A stretch of 64,000 nt of DNA, taken from positions 62,001 through 126,000 of the forward strand of contig NZ_JADPJL010000024.1 of assembly GCF_023073415.1 (NCBI RefSeq). The letters are read 5' to 3'. The notes beneath the pieces are model-generated. The model saw nothing but the letters and a program-made list of their open reading frames with translations. It was not told where the DNA came from and searched no databases. Every line of letters begins with the position of its first letter. Positions within the stretch are counted from its first letter, which is position 1. Of the stretch, positions 9,842-17,412 are shown one piece after another. The position numbers and the translations under genes are program-made. Source of the stretch: Bradyrhizobium sp. 190 (lineage in GTDB: Bacteria; Pseudomonadota; Alphaproteobacteria; Rhizobiales; Xanthobacteraceae).

Positions 9842-10477
9842 ATGGACTCCGCCCTCTGGATAGCGTTCGTCGGGACGGTCATCGTGATGCAGATGCCTCC
9901 AGGGCCGGACAGCATGCTGGTGATGGCGCGCGGAATCGGACAAGGGCGTCTAGTTGCGCTGTTCACCGTGTTGGGGATGACAGCCGGTGCGGGCATGGTG
10001 CAACTGCCGTTGCTCGCGCTCGGTGTCTCGTCTCTCGTGAGAGCATCCCCGTTTGCATTCGCGATGCTTCAATGGTTAGGAGCTGCCTATCTCGTTTGGA
10101 TAGGACTACGGCTAGTCTTCAGGACCAAGGACATGCCAGTCCAGCAGATCGTGCACGGAATTAGCCCGTTTGTAGCGGCCCGAGAAGGAATGATCGCCAA
10201 CTTGATTAATCCTTGGCCCATTACGTTTATGGTCGCCTTCCTTCCGCAGTTCATAGATGCGCATGCCGGTTCCGTAGGTCTGCAACTCCTCGTGTTAGGC
10301 GCTACTCAGAAAATGACGGGTGCATTGGTGTTGGGCGCCTATGCCGTGGCATCTGGCAGCCTCGGTTCTTGGATCATGAAGCGACCTCGTGTGAGGCTCT
10401 GGCAACAGCGGGTCGCAGGCTTTTTCATCGTTGGTCTTGGCATTCGAATGGCTCTTGGTGGCGGTGCCAGCCGCTAG
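9842..10477 (+). CDS. LysE/RhtB family exporter
   Basis: A 211-residue integral membrane protein of the LysE/RhtB amino-acid exporter family. PPGPDSMLVMARGIGQG near the N-terminus is the family signature. GAAYLVWIGLRL and NLINPWPITFMVAFLPQF follow, with six hydrophobic segments. ATG 9842 is chosen over upstream starts because families begin with this helix (MDSALWIAFVGTVIVMQMPP). Substrate unknown. The 220 bp upstream hold no other gene. Confidence 0.85.
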   Translation: MDSALWIAFVGTVIVMQMPPGPDSMLVMARGIGQGRLVALFTVLGMTAGAGMVQLPLLALGVSSLVRASPFAFAMLQWLGAAYLVWIGLRLVFRTKDMPVQQIVHGISPFVAAREGMIANLINPWPITFMVAFLPQFIDAHAGSVGLQLLVLGATQKMTGALVLGAYAVASGSLGSWIMKRPRVRLWQQRVAGFFIVGLGIRMALGGGASR

Positions 10478-10586
10478 TTGGCCTGGAACTAGCCGCAACA
10501 GCCTTAGTCGCACGCCCATTATTGCGTTGAAACGACCGAATATGATGGAGCCGTCATCGACAGTGTTATCGAGCGACTAGCGAAAG

Positions 10587-10849
10587 ACAAACTGCCGTCC
10601 CCTTGCCGGCGCCGGTCATTCCGGAAGGGAATGTGCTCATCCCGATCATCGACCGGGAGATCGAAACGCTGCCCCCAGTCCTCGGCGCGCCATTCGGCCT
10701 TCGGTTCTTCGATGCGGTCCTTCGAGGAGGCGACGAAGTTCCACCCAGATATAGCGCGGTCCGCTGAGCGGTGCGCCGCCGAGGATCATCAGCCGTACAC
10801 CTCGTCCGCCGGCCGCGACGGTGATCCTGTCACCAGACCTGAAGACCAT
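10587..10849 (-). pseudogene. Pirin C-terminal remnant with frameshift
   Basis: Reading from 10849 downwards, VFRSGDRITVAAGGRG and RLMILGGAPLSGPRYIW match the C-terminal part of pirin-family cupins. After YIW an extra G shifts the frame. In the next frame the match resumes with WNFVASSKDRIEEPKAEW and ends near HIPF. The N-terminal half of pirin is not found upstream. Thus this is a truncated and frameshifted relic, or a truncated gene plus a sequencing error at about 10,745. Confidence 0.65.
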
Positions 10850-11390
10850 CGTCCAATCCCGGATATGGAGTCGAACTCTCCGGTGGGTCGCAGTCGGATG
10901 TCTTGCAGGTGAGGGCCGTGGGCATCGGGATTCCGGCGGAAACGCGTGACCCGGGGCGGGATCGCGACATGGAAACGTTATGGTGTGTGGCGAATTCGAA
11001 CGCCTGCAGTCGCTGGTCGCGAAATCAGGAGGAAATCTCTCGATCGAAAGCGCCCGTCCCGTGGGCCAATACCCGCTAAAAGTCGTGGCGGATCTCGGGC
11101 ATTCGCAAGTTCACGACGACGTCGCAACGATCCGTCATCTCACGCGCAAGTAAGAATTGCGGCGCTCGCGGCAAAGCTCGAGGCGCCCTCGCAAGAGACG
11201 CAGAGGGGACTTCCTCCGGCGCGATTCTACCCCCGACGCCGATGCGCGGCGCCTCGGCGCATTGCGACCGTTTCCGACCTGGCCGGCTGACGGAAGATCC
11301 GGCGCTGGCCGCGGGGCCCCGCCGGCCGCGCCGGGCGGCGCCGGGCCGGGCCCGGTCCGCCGCGGCGGGGTCTGCGGCCCGCACTAGTCT
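10850..11390. other. Decayed stretch without a supported gene
   Basis: No convincing gene. A 57-codon frame at 10980-11153 (+) ends DLGHSQVHDDVATIRHLTRK and resembles no family I can name. From about 11,280 the sequence becomes almost pure G and C, with overlapping short palindromes, up to 11,385. It lies between the pirin remnant and the repeat cluster and looks like eroded or rearranged DNA. Confidence 0.5.
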
Positions 11391-11592
11391 AGTTTCCAGA
11401 GGACTCGTGTCAAAGAATTCGATTTTTCAAGGATTCAATTTTCAAGGACTCGTTCTTCAAGGATTCGAAATTGACGCGCTTTCAAGGATTCAATTTTTAA
11501 GGACTCGATTTCAAGGATTCGAATTCACGAAGTTCGAGTCCTTGAAAACTCAAATCCTTGGAATTCGGTTTCCAAGGACTCGAATTCCCGAA
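11391..11592. repeat. Cluster of about 15-bp repeats, TTTCAAGGAYTCGAATT
   Basis: Eleven copies of a unit close to TTTCAAGGAYTCGAATT. Nine are direct, with the GGAYTCG core at 11401, 11415, 11431, 11446, 11461, 11486, 11501, 11515 and 11576. Two are inverted at 11533-11549 and 11549-11566. Most direct units are 14-16 bp apart. The inverted units form hairpins with their neighbours (11509-11547, nearly perfect; 11554-11579, 9-bp stem). The A+T-rich cluster is flanked by G+C-only blocks that share GCGCCGGGCCGGGC in direct orientation (11338-11351 and 11621-11634). Origin unknown. Confidence 0.75.
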
Positions 11593-11834
11593 CCCCGCCG
11601 CCGGACGCCAGCGGCGGCACGCGCCGGGCCGGGCGGCGCGCCGGCCGCGCGCTAAAGGCGGGAAGCCGGGACCGACCGGTCGAACGGCCTCCGCGCATCG
11701 CCGCCCTGCTGGTCACTCGTCGGAGCCGCATGTCCGTGCGCTCGCGCGGCGGCAGCCGGTCGCGGGCGCGACGCGGGCCCCGGACCCGGCGAGACCAGAT
11801 CGAATGCTTAAGATACCGGATGGCATCGCCTTCC

Positions 11835-12070
11835 GTGCATTCCTTAAGCCGGAATCCGAGGACGGCATGGCCAAGATAGGCCACGGCCTCTCCCCGAGAG
11901 GCGATTGCGAAGCGTTGGGCCATCGCGCTATGTCCGAGTCCGGCAACCTGCGGGAAGATGAACCACATCCAATGGCTTTGCTTCTGGCTGCGGCGCAATT
12001 CGGCGAGGACCCGCGCGTAGATTGGCGTCTGCGCATCGAGGAAGCGCTGGAGATCGAAGGCGTCCGTCAT
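11835..12070 (-). pseudogene. DUF1810 protein, 3' part replaced
   Basis: From ATG 12070 the first 77 residues (FDLQRFLDAQTPIYARVLAE, SHWMWFIFPQVAGLGHS, YLGHAVLGFRLKECT) match the N-terminal half of DUF1810 proteins, normally about 140-150 residues. After ECT at about 11,839 the similarity stops and the frame runs through Arg-rich junk into the repeat cluster. So the gene lost its 3' half. Its ATG overlaps the original stop of the upstream NUDIX gene as ATGA (12067-12070), showing a former two-gene operon. Confidence 0.7.
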
Positions 12071-12569
12071 GGCGCGCTCCTTCCACGTTGGTTAACGAAT
12101 GCGGCGAGCCGATCGAGAAGTGGACGCTGGCGCTCGAGAATCTTTGCATGGGCGGATGGCAGGTCGAACCACTGGCGCGATCTATCTCAGGAAAACTCTT
12201 CATCCGTCCGCCTTTCGGCGGCCATTCGATTTCGAAAGTGTTGCTTCTTATGGTCTGGACGTCGACATCGCCTTCGACGGCGAACGCAATCACCCGCTTG
12301 CCGCCACGCTGGCGAATCTCGCCGAGCGAATCCAGCGGCCCCAAGTGGGCGAGGCCGGTTTCCTCCATGAACTCGCGGCGCGCAGCAGCTTCGGCGTCCT
12401 CGCCTTCATCCATCTCGCCCTTGGGGATCGACCATGCCCCTTCATCCTTCTTGCGCCAGTAGGGGCCGCCTGGATGCACCAGGAGCACCTCCAGGTCTTC
12501 ACCGGCTCGCCGGTACATTAAGATCCCCGCACTCGGTACGGACCGGCGCCGGGATTTCAGGTCAGACAA
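12067..12569 (-). pseudogene. NUDIX hydrolase with C-terminal frameshift
   Basis: A NUDIX protein: VHPGGPYWRKKDEGAWSIPK, a full Nudix box (G-EMDEG-E-DAEAAAR-REFMEETGL) and SNTFEIEWPP. One base is missing near 12,175-12,180. Before it the frame reads FPEIDRA; in the next frame it continues QWFDLPSAHAKILERQ and ends at the TGA at 12067, the expected C-terminus. Unrepaired, the frame instead runs on to 11928 as junk. A paralogue without the shift is at 19676-20179. It overlaps the HAD gene by 8 nt. Confidence 0.75.
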
Positions 12570-13272
12570 CGATGCCTTCCGCGTCGCTGCCGACTTCCGG
12601 TAACAAGGACGACAGGTCAGGCACTTCGAGGTCGGGTACCTCGGTCAGCAGCCGGGCGGAGCGGCCGCGCCGGCGCACCCAGACGGTCGCGCAGCCGAGC
12701 CGCCGTGCGGGCGAGATTTCTGTGACGCCCTCTGCGACATGGGCGACCTGATGCCCTTTTACCCCGAGACGCCCGAGCGCCAGCTCGAAGATGGCCTGGT
12801 CCGGCTTGTAGCACCGCGCTGCCTGCGCCGTGACGACGCAATCGAAGAAGACACCGAGCTGCGGCACGGTGGTCTTGAACAGGTCGTCGTCAATGTTGGA
12901 GATTATAGCGAGCCTGTAGCGCGCCTCGAGGGCGCGTAGCGCGCGCACGGTGTCGGGGAACGGTCGCCATGACGCGACCGATACCGCGAGCTCCTCTCGC
13001 TCAGCGTACCCGACTGGGAAGCCGAAGCGCCGCCCGAAGCGCTCGACCACGTCGGCAAGCACCGTGCGATACGACCTGTAGGGCGGCTCACACAGCGGTG
13101 CCTCGATGTCTTGGAAGGTCGCGACGATTTCGTCGTCCGACTGGGCAATCCCATATCGTGCCAGCAACGGCCTCAGCACGTCGATCACGCCCGCTTCCCA
13201 GTCGATCAGCGTGCCGTAGCAATCAAAGGTGAGGGTGGTGACGCGGGTGAGATCGAGGGGAGACCCTGACAC
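12562..13272 (-). CDS. HAD-family hydrolase, haloacid dehalogenase type II-like
   Basis: A 236-residue HAD hydrolase. LTFDCYGTLIDWE holds the nucleophile Asp and is typical of type II (L-2-haloacid) dehalogenases. IISNIDDD supplies motif II, YKPDQAIFELAL motif III, and HVAEGVTEISPARRLG occupies the place of motif IV (usually H-S---D---A), which is divergent here. The substrate is not certain; many such proteins are phosphatases. Its 3' end overlaps the NUDIX gene start by 8 nt, so HAD, NUDIX and DUF1810 formed one operon. Confidence 0.85.
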   Translation of the reverse strand: MSGSPLDLTRVTTLTFDCYGTLIDWEAGVIDVLRPLLARYGIAQSDDEIVATFQDIEAPLCEPPYRSYRTVLADVVERFGRRFGFPVGYAEREELAVSVASWRPFPDTVRALRALEARYRLAIISNIDDDLFKTTVPQLGVFFDCVVTAQAARCYKPDQAIFELALGRLGVKGHQVAHVAEGVTEISPARRLGCATVWVRRRGRSARLLTEVPDLEVPDLSSLLPEVGSDAEGIVV

Positions 13273-13409
13273 TTTGCTGGTTCCTACACTGGGAGCGCGA
13301 GCTCTCCGAAGAGATTTCGCTAGAGTCGGGGTCCAAACAGACAGCCTGTCTTACCGGAATTAAGCATTTATATCGCCCGGAGCCGTGAGTGATATGGTGG
13401 GCGTGGGCT

Positions 13410-14489
13410 TCATAGTTTAAGCGCGATTTGCGCTGGATCGTCGGTATCCTCCCCGACAAACCCGGAGACTGACACGCCGAGCAGTCTGACGGGTTTCTTC
13501 ATCGGGAAGAGTGCTATCAACAATTCGGTTATCACGTTCGCCAACTCCTCGCGGCGCACGACCGGAGCGACAACCGTTCGGCTCCTTGAGATCAACTCGA
13601 AGTCGGCGAATTTCACCTTGAGCGTCACCGTCCGGCCGCGCGTGCCCTTATTCTCGCAATGGCGCCAGACCTTGTCGATCAACGGCTGCAGTTCCGACAC
13701 CATCGCCTCGAACTCGGTGAGGTCGGTGAAGAATGTATTTTCGGCACCGACGGATTTCCGGATTCTGTCGGGCCGAACTTCGCAGTTATCGATGCCGCGC
13801 GAGATCCAGAAGTAGTAGCTGCCGGCCTTGCCGAAATTCGCCTGCATGAATTCGAGGGACTGGTTGCGCATGTCGAGGCCGGTGTGGAGACCGAGAGAGT
13901 TCATCTTCGCGCTGGTCGCCGGCCCGATACCGTGGAATTTGCCGACCGGCAGCGTCTCGACGAACGCTGCCCCCATCTCCGGCGTGATGACGTACTGGCC
14001 GTTCGGTTTGCGGTGGTCGGAAGCGAGCTTCGCCAGGAACTTGTTGTAGGAGATGCCGGCCGAGGCGTTGAGGCCGGTCACCTCCTTGATCTTCGCGCGG
14101 ATCGCGAGCGCGACGTCGCGCGCCAGCGGAATTCCCCGCAGGTTCTCCGTGACGTCGAGATAGGCTTCGTCGAGCGATAGCGGCTCGATGATCGGCGTGT
14201 GCTCGGCGAATATCTCGCGGATCTGCTGCGATACCGCCTTGTAGACCTCGAAGCGCGGCTTGACGAAGATCAGGTCCGGACACTGCCTTTTGGCCGTCAC
14301 CGACGGCATCGCCGACCTGACGCCGAACTTGCGGGCTTCGTAGCTGGCTGCCGCCACGACGCCGCGCTCGCGGGATCCGCCGACGGCGACCGGCTTGCCG
14401 CGGAGATCCGGATTGTCCCGCTGCTCGACCGACGCGTAGAAGGCGTCCATGTCGACGTGAATGATCTTCCGCTGACGGGTTTCGTCCAT
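13410..14489 (-). CDS. dinB: DNA polymerase IV (Y-family)
   Basis: A 359-residue Y-family translesion polymerase. IIHVDMDAFYASVEQRDNP carries the first metal-binding Asp and steric-gate region. PLSLDEAYLDVTE carries the Asp-Glu pair, and SYNKFLAKLASDHRKP and KFHGIGPATSAKM (helix-hairpin-helix) follow. The C-terminal little-finger domain is complete. It makes error-prone synthesis past lesions. It is divergent from the FAN1-DnaQ gene, and a perfect GAAC-N7-GAAC LexA box lies 58 nt upstream, so SOS control is likely. Confidence 0.95.
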   Translation of the reverse strand: MDETRQRKIIHVDMDAFYASVEQRDNPDLRGKPVAVGGSRERGVVAAASYEARKFGVRSAMPSVTAKRQCPDLIFVKPRFEVYKAVSQQIREIFAEHTPIIEPLSLDEAYLDVTENLRGIPLARDVALAIRAKIKEVTGLNASAGISYNKFLAKLASDHRKPNGQYVITPEMGAAFVETLPVGKFHGIGPATSAKMNSLGLHTGLDMRNQSLEFMQANFGKAGSYYFWISRGIDNCEVRPDRIRKSVGAENTFFTDLTEFEAMVSELQPLIDKVWRHCENKGTRGRTVTLKVKFADFELISRSRTVVAPVVRREELANVITELLIALFPMKKPVRLLGVSVSGFVGEDTDDPAQIALKL

Positions 14490-14546
14490 TGCACTCCAGT
14501 GATTTGCGGCCGCCTCGAGCGGACCTTGACAAATCGGCCTGCTTTA

Positions 14547-14561
14547 GAACAAAGATAGAAC
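14547..14561. promoter_or_regulatory. LexA (SOS) box between dinB and the nuclease gene
   Basis: GAAC (14547-14550), seven bases, GAAC (14558-14561), the direct-repeat LexA operator of alphaproteobacteria (GTTC-N7-GTTC on the other strand). It is the only such site in the dinB/FAN1-like intergenic region. A TTGACA (14526-14531) on the plus strand may be a -35 element for the nuclease gene. Confidence 0.8.
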
Positions 14562-14595
14562 ATCTCCGGCGCAGCGGCAACCGACTGCGCGTGGC

Positions 14596-16800
14596 ATGGC
14601 GCTCTTGCGTGTGATCCAGGAAGGCCCAAGGGCGCTGCGGATGAAACGGCCGGATCTACCTATCTATTATTACCACGACCATTTCGTCGAGATGCTCGCG
14701 TTCGTCAGAGCTACCTACGGCTCGATCCTGACGGATGAGCACGAGGCCTTCGTCACGCGTTTCCAGCATCTTTCCAAGGATGCGCAATGCCTGCTGATCC
14801 GGATGGTCAATCGGCGGGGTACGATCTTCAATCGGTCGCTCTTCAGGTACGCTGAGATTTCGGATCTGGAACGCGCGGTCGACGACCTATTGGCGTGCGG
14901 CCAAGCGCGATTTCTCAGGGACGAGGACTATTCCGCGTTCCTGGCGTGCCTGCCAAAGGACGTCCTGCTCTCCGGTGCGAAGGCGGCGGGCCGGACGGAC
15001 GTCCGCGTCTCATGGCCGAAAGCGAAGCTGGCCGATTATTTTTTGGCGCAGGTTCCTTTTGAGGTCGCCGCCGAGCATTGTACCGCGTCGAAGTTCATCG
15101 CGTTGGACGACATTCGGCCGCTCGAGTTCCTGCTTTACCTCTACTTCGGCAAGACCGAGAACGACTTGAAGAACTTCGCGCTGCGTGATCTGGGAATCAT
15201 GCGGACCAACAAGGCCACTTCGTTCAAGGCCCGTTTCACGGATGGCGACGAGGCACGGGCTTGCTTTCATTATAGCCGCCTCCTCGATCGGCTCGAAGTC
15301 AAATCGTTGACCATCTACCAGGATGCAGTCACCGACATCTTCGGCGGGCCCGGTTGCTCTAGCGATTATGCCGCTGATCTCCGCAGTCGCGCCGCCTGGC
15401 TGGTCGGTCAGTTTTTCGAGAAGAGGGCTGAAACGGATCTCGCCAGGCAGCTTTATCGTGCGGATTCGTCGCCGGAATGCAATGAGCGGTTGGTCCGCCT
15501 GCTTTACGGCGCCGGAGATAAGGAGGACGCGGAAGATCTGCTGCGGCGGATGATCGACGATCCGGCCAGCGACGGCGAATTTGTCTTCGCTACTGATTTC
15601 TATTCTCGGAAATTCGGCGGTCGCCGGACTGGATCGTGCACCGATCTGCTTCGCGCGGGAGTCACTCTCACGGTCGATGACGTTTTCCGCGGCAACCCGG
15701 AAGGGGGTGTCGCCGGTGTGATGCGCCGCCGGGGCTACCGGGTTTTCTTCGCGGAAAATACACTTTGGCATTCGCTGTTCGGGTTGCTGTTTTGGGACGA
15801 GCTTTTCGAGTCCGAGCTGCTTCCCAGCAGTTTCGATTGGGTGCCTCATTGCCTCAAGGACCGAAGCTTCGCGCGTCGGTTTGCCGCCCAGATTGACGAC
15901 AAGCTGGATGCCGTTCGATCCGGAAGTGCTCTCAATCTGCTGCTACGCCCGCTTGCGGCAAACTGGGGCCGTCCGAACGGCATCTTCGCCTGGGATCATG
16001 TCGACGTCGACGCGTTGCGGCTGCTGCTGTCGGGAACCAGCGGGGAAGGAATCGCGACGATCGTCCGCTCGTTATGCCAGAACTTTCGCGACATGCGGGA
16101 CGGATTCCCGGATCTCATGCTGGAGAAGGACGGCACCGTCTCATTCATGGAGATTAAAGCCGAGGGCGACGTTATCCGACGCAATCAACTCACGCGGTTG
16201 AAACAGCTTGGGAACGCCGGCATCCGTGCGGAAATCGGGAGGGTCGATTACCGCTTCGACCCCGAGCAGGATTATGTCGTGGTCGACGTGGAGACGACCG
16301 GCAGTTGGGCGGCGGGGGATCGGATAACGGAAATCGGCGCGGTTAAAGTTCGCAACCATCAGGTCGTCGACGAATGGCATTCCCTGTTGAATCCGCAGCG
16401 GACCATTCCGGCAAGAATAACGCAGATCACGAACATCACGAACGAGATGGTTCGCGATGCGCCGATATTCGCGGAAGTCGCGGACAGCTTCATGCAGTTC
16501 ATGGGCGACGGTATCTTCGTCGCGCACAACGTCAATTTCGACTACTGTTTCATCAGCTACGAATATGAACGGCTTGAGCGCCGCTTTCGTTTTCCGAAGC
16601 TATGCACCGTCGCAGGAATGCGTCGGCGCTATCCGGGGCATAAGTCATATAGCCTTGGAAAACTCTGTGAATTCTACGGGATCGAACTCAAAACGCACCA
16701 CCGTGCGCTGTGCGATGCCCGTGCAACGGGCCATCTTCTAAACCTTATCAATCAAAAGCGTGAAGCAGCCCTGCCGTCAGCACTTGAAGACGCGGCCTAA
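14596..16800 (+). CDS. FAN1-like nuclease fused to DnaQ-type exonuclease
   Basis: A 734-residue protein. Residues 20-110 (YYYHDHFVEMLAFVRATYGS, LSKDAQCLLIRMVNRRGTIF) and TLWHSLFGLLFWDELF match FAN1-type structure-specific nucleases. Residues about 470-550 are a VRR-NUC domain with GFPDL (Asp about 505) and FMEIKAEGD. Residues 560-725 are a DEDDh exonuclease: VVVDVETTG (D564, E566), AHNVNFDY, and HHRALCDARATGHLL (D707). FAN1 handles interstrand crosslinks and flaps; the exonuclease could trim products. ATG 14641 is an alternative start. It shares a LexA box with divergent dinB. Confidence 0.88.
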   Translation: MALLRVIQEGPRALRMKRPDLPIYYYHDHFVEMLAFVRATYGSILTDEHEAFVTRFQHLSKDAQCLLIRMVNRRGTIFNRSLFRYAEISDLERAVDDLLACGQARFLRDEDYSAFLACLPKDVLLSGAKAAGRTDVRVSWPKAKLADYFLAQVPFEVAAEHCTASKFIALDDIRPLEFLLYLYFGKTENDLKNFALRDLGIMRTNKATSFKARFTDGDEARACFHYSRLLDRLEVKSLTIYQDAVTDIFGGPGCSSDYAADLRSRAAWLVGQFFEKRAETDLARQLYRADSSPECNERLVRLLYGAGDKEDAEDLLRRMIDDPASDGEFVFATDFYSRKFGGRRTGSCTDLLRAGVTLTVDDVFRGNPEGGVAGVMRRRGYRVFFAENTLWHSLFGLLFWDELFESELLPSSFDWVPHCLKDRSFARRFAAQIDDKLDAVRSGSALNLLLRPLAANWGRPNGIFAWDHVDVDALRLLLSGTSGEGIATIVRSLCQNFRDMRDGFPDLMLEKDGTVSFMEIKAEGDVIRRNQLTRLKQLGNAGIRAEIGRVDYRFDPEQDYVVVDVETTGSWAAGDRITEIGAVKVRNHQVVDEWHSLLNPQRTIPARITQITNITNEMVRDAPIFAEVADSFMQFMGDGIFVAHNVNFDYCFISYEYERLERRFRFPKLCTVAGMRRRYPGHKSYSLGKLCEFYGIELKTHHRALCDARATGHLLNLINQKREAALPSALEDAA

Positions 16801-16848
16801 GGGCGAGAATCTATAAATTTGGAGCGGCCGGTGGACGTGCGCTTACTA

Positions 16849-17412
16849 TTACAGAGCCGGCAAGGCGCGAAACCGGGACGACGGTAGCCGAACCCGCGCG
16901 GCGTCGCCGGCCGCGACCGGTCCGCCGGACCGTACCACGCCCAGCACCCCACATTTGAACGGAGGGCCCGTTTCATCCGACGAGAGCACCTGCCGTTTTA
17001 AGCCCGCCTGGAAACGGTCGATGAGGACACACGGCGTCCGGAGGCCGGTCAGCTCGATCATCGCCATGGGTCCGAGCTCAATCAGCGTCCCGAGCGGCAT
17101 CCGCTCGAGGTCCAGGCCGGTTGTCGTGATATTCTCGCCCAGGTCACCCGCTGCGACCTCGAAGCCCGCTTCCGAGAGGGATCTAAAGAGCTCGGACGGG
17201 ATCAAGTGGACCTGTCTGAGATTGGGTACGCGGGGCCGGCGGCGGGCCAGATAACGGTGTCGGACAAATGAACCTGCGTGTGCGTCGCCTTCGACGCCAT
17301 GGCCTTCCAACAGCACGATCCGATCCCGAGTTTGCTTGCTGAAGCGGTGACCGCCATCGGCGGCGACCGCGACCACAGTGCCCTCCAATGAGAGCGCGTC
17401 CTGCTGCGTCAT
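16849..17412 (-). CDS. MOSC domain protein
   Basis: A 187-residue stand-alone MOSC protein. LLEGHGVEGDAHAG, GDLGENITTTGLDLERMPLG and ELTGLRTPCVLIDRF are characteristic; the late Cys is the expected cofactor-binding or sulfur-carrying residue. MOSC proteins bind molybdenum cofactor and act in sulfur transfer or N-hydroxylated base reduction. The start overlaps the PolX stop by one base (TGATG at 17410-17414), so it is translationally coupled to the repair gene. Reduction of modified nucleobases would fit that context but is inference. Confidence 0.87.
   Translation of the reverse strand: MTQQDALSLEGTVVAVAADGGHRFSKQTRDRIVLLEGHGVEGDAHAGSFVRHRYLARRRPRVPNLRQVHLIPSELFRSLSEAGFEVAAGDLGENITTTGLDLERMPLGTLIELGPMAMIELTGLRTPCVLIDRFQAGLKRQVLSSDETGPPFKCGVLGVVRSGGPVAAGDAARVRLPSSRFRALPAL

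Noticed and set aside
10980-11153. 57-codon ORF ending DLGHSQVHDDVATIRHLTRK as a recombinase tail
   Set aside because: It recalls the GHSS...Y..LT end of integrases but lacks the Tyr and all upstream domains; similarity is too weak.
11391-11592. Repeat cluster as a CRISPR array
   Set aside because: Units are 15 bp with no spacers of constant length, two are inverted, and no cas gene is in the window.
11242-11655. A 137-codon open frame through the repeat cluster reading FQGF-like pentapeptide repeats
   Set aside because: It spans G+C-only low-complexity DNA on both sides, and repeats in both orientations give the same residues; it looks like a by-product of the DNA repeat.
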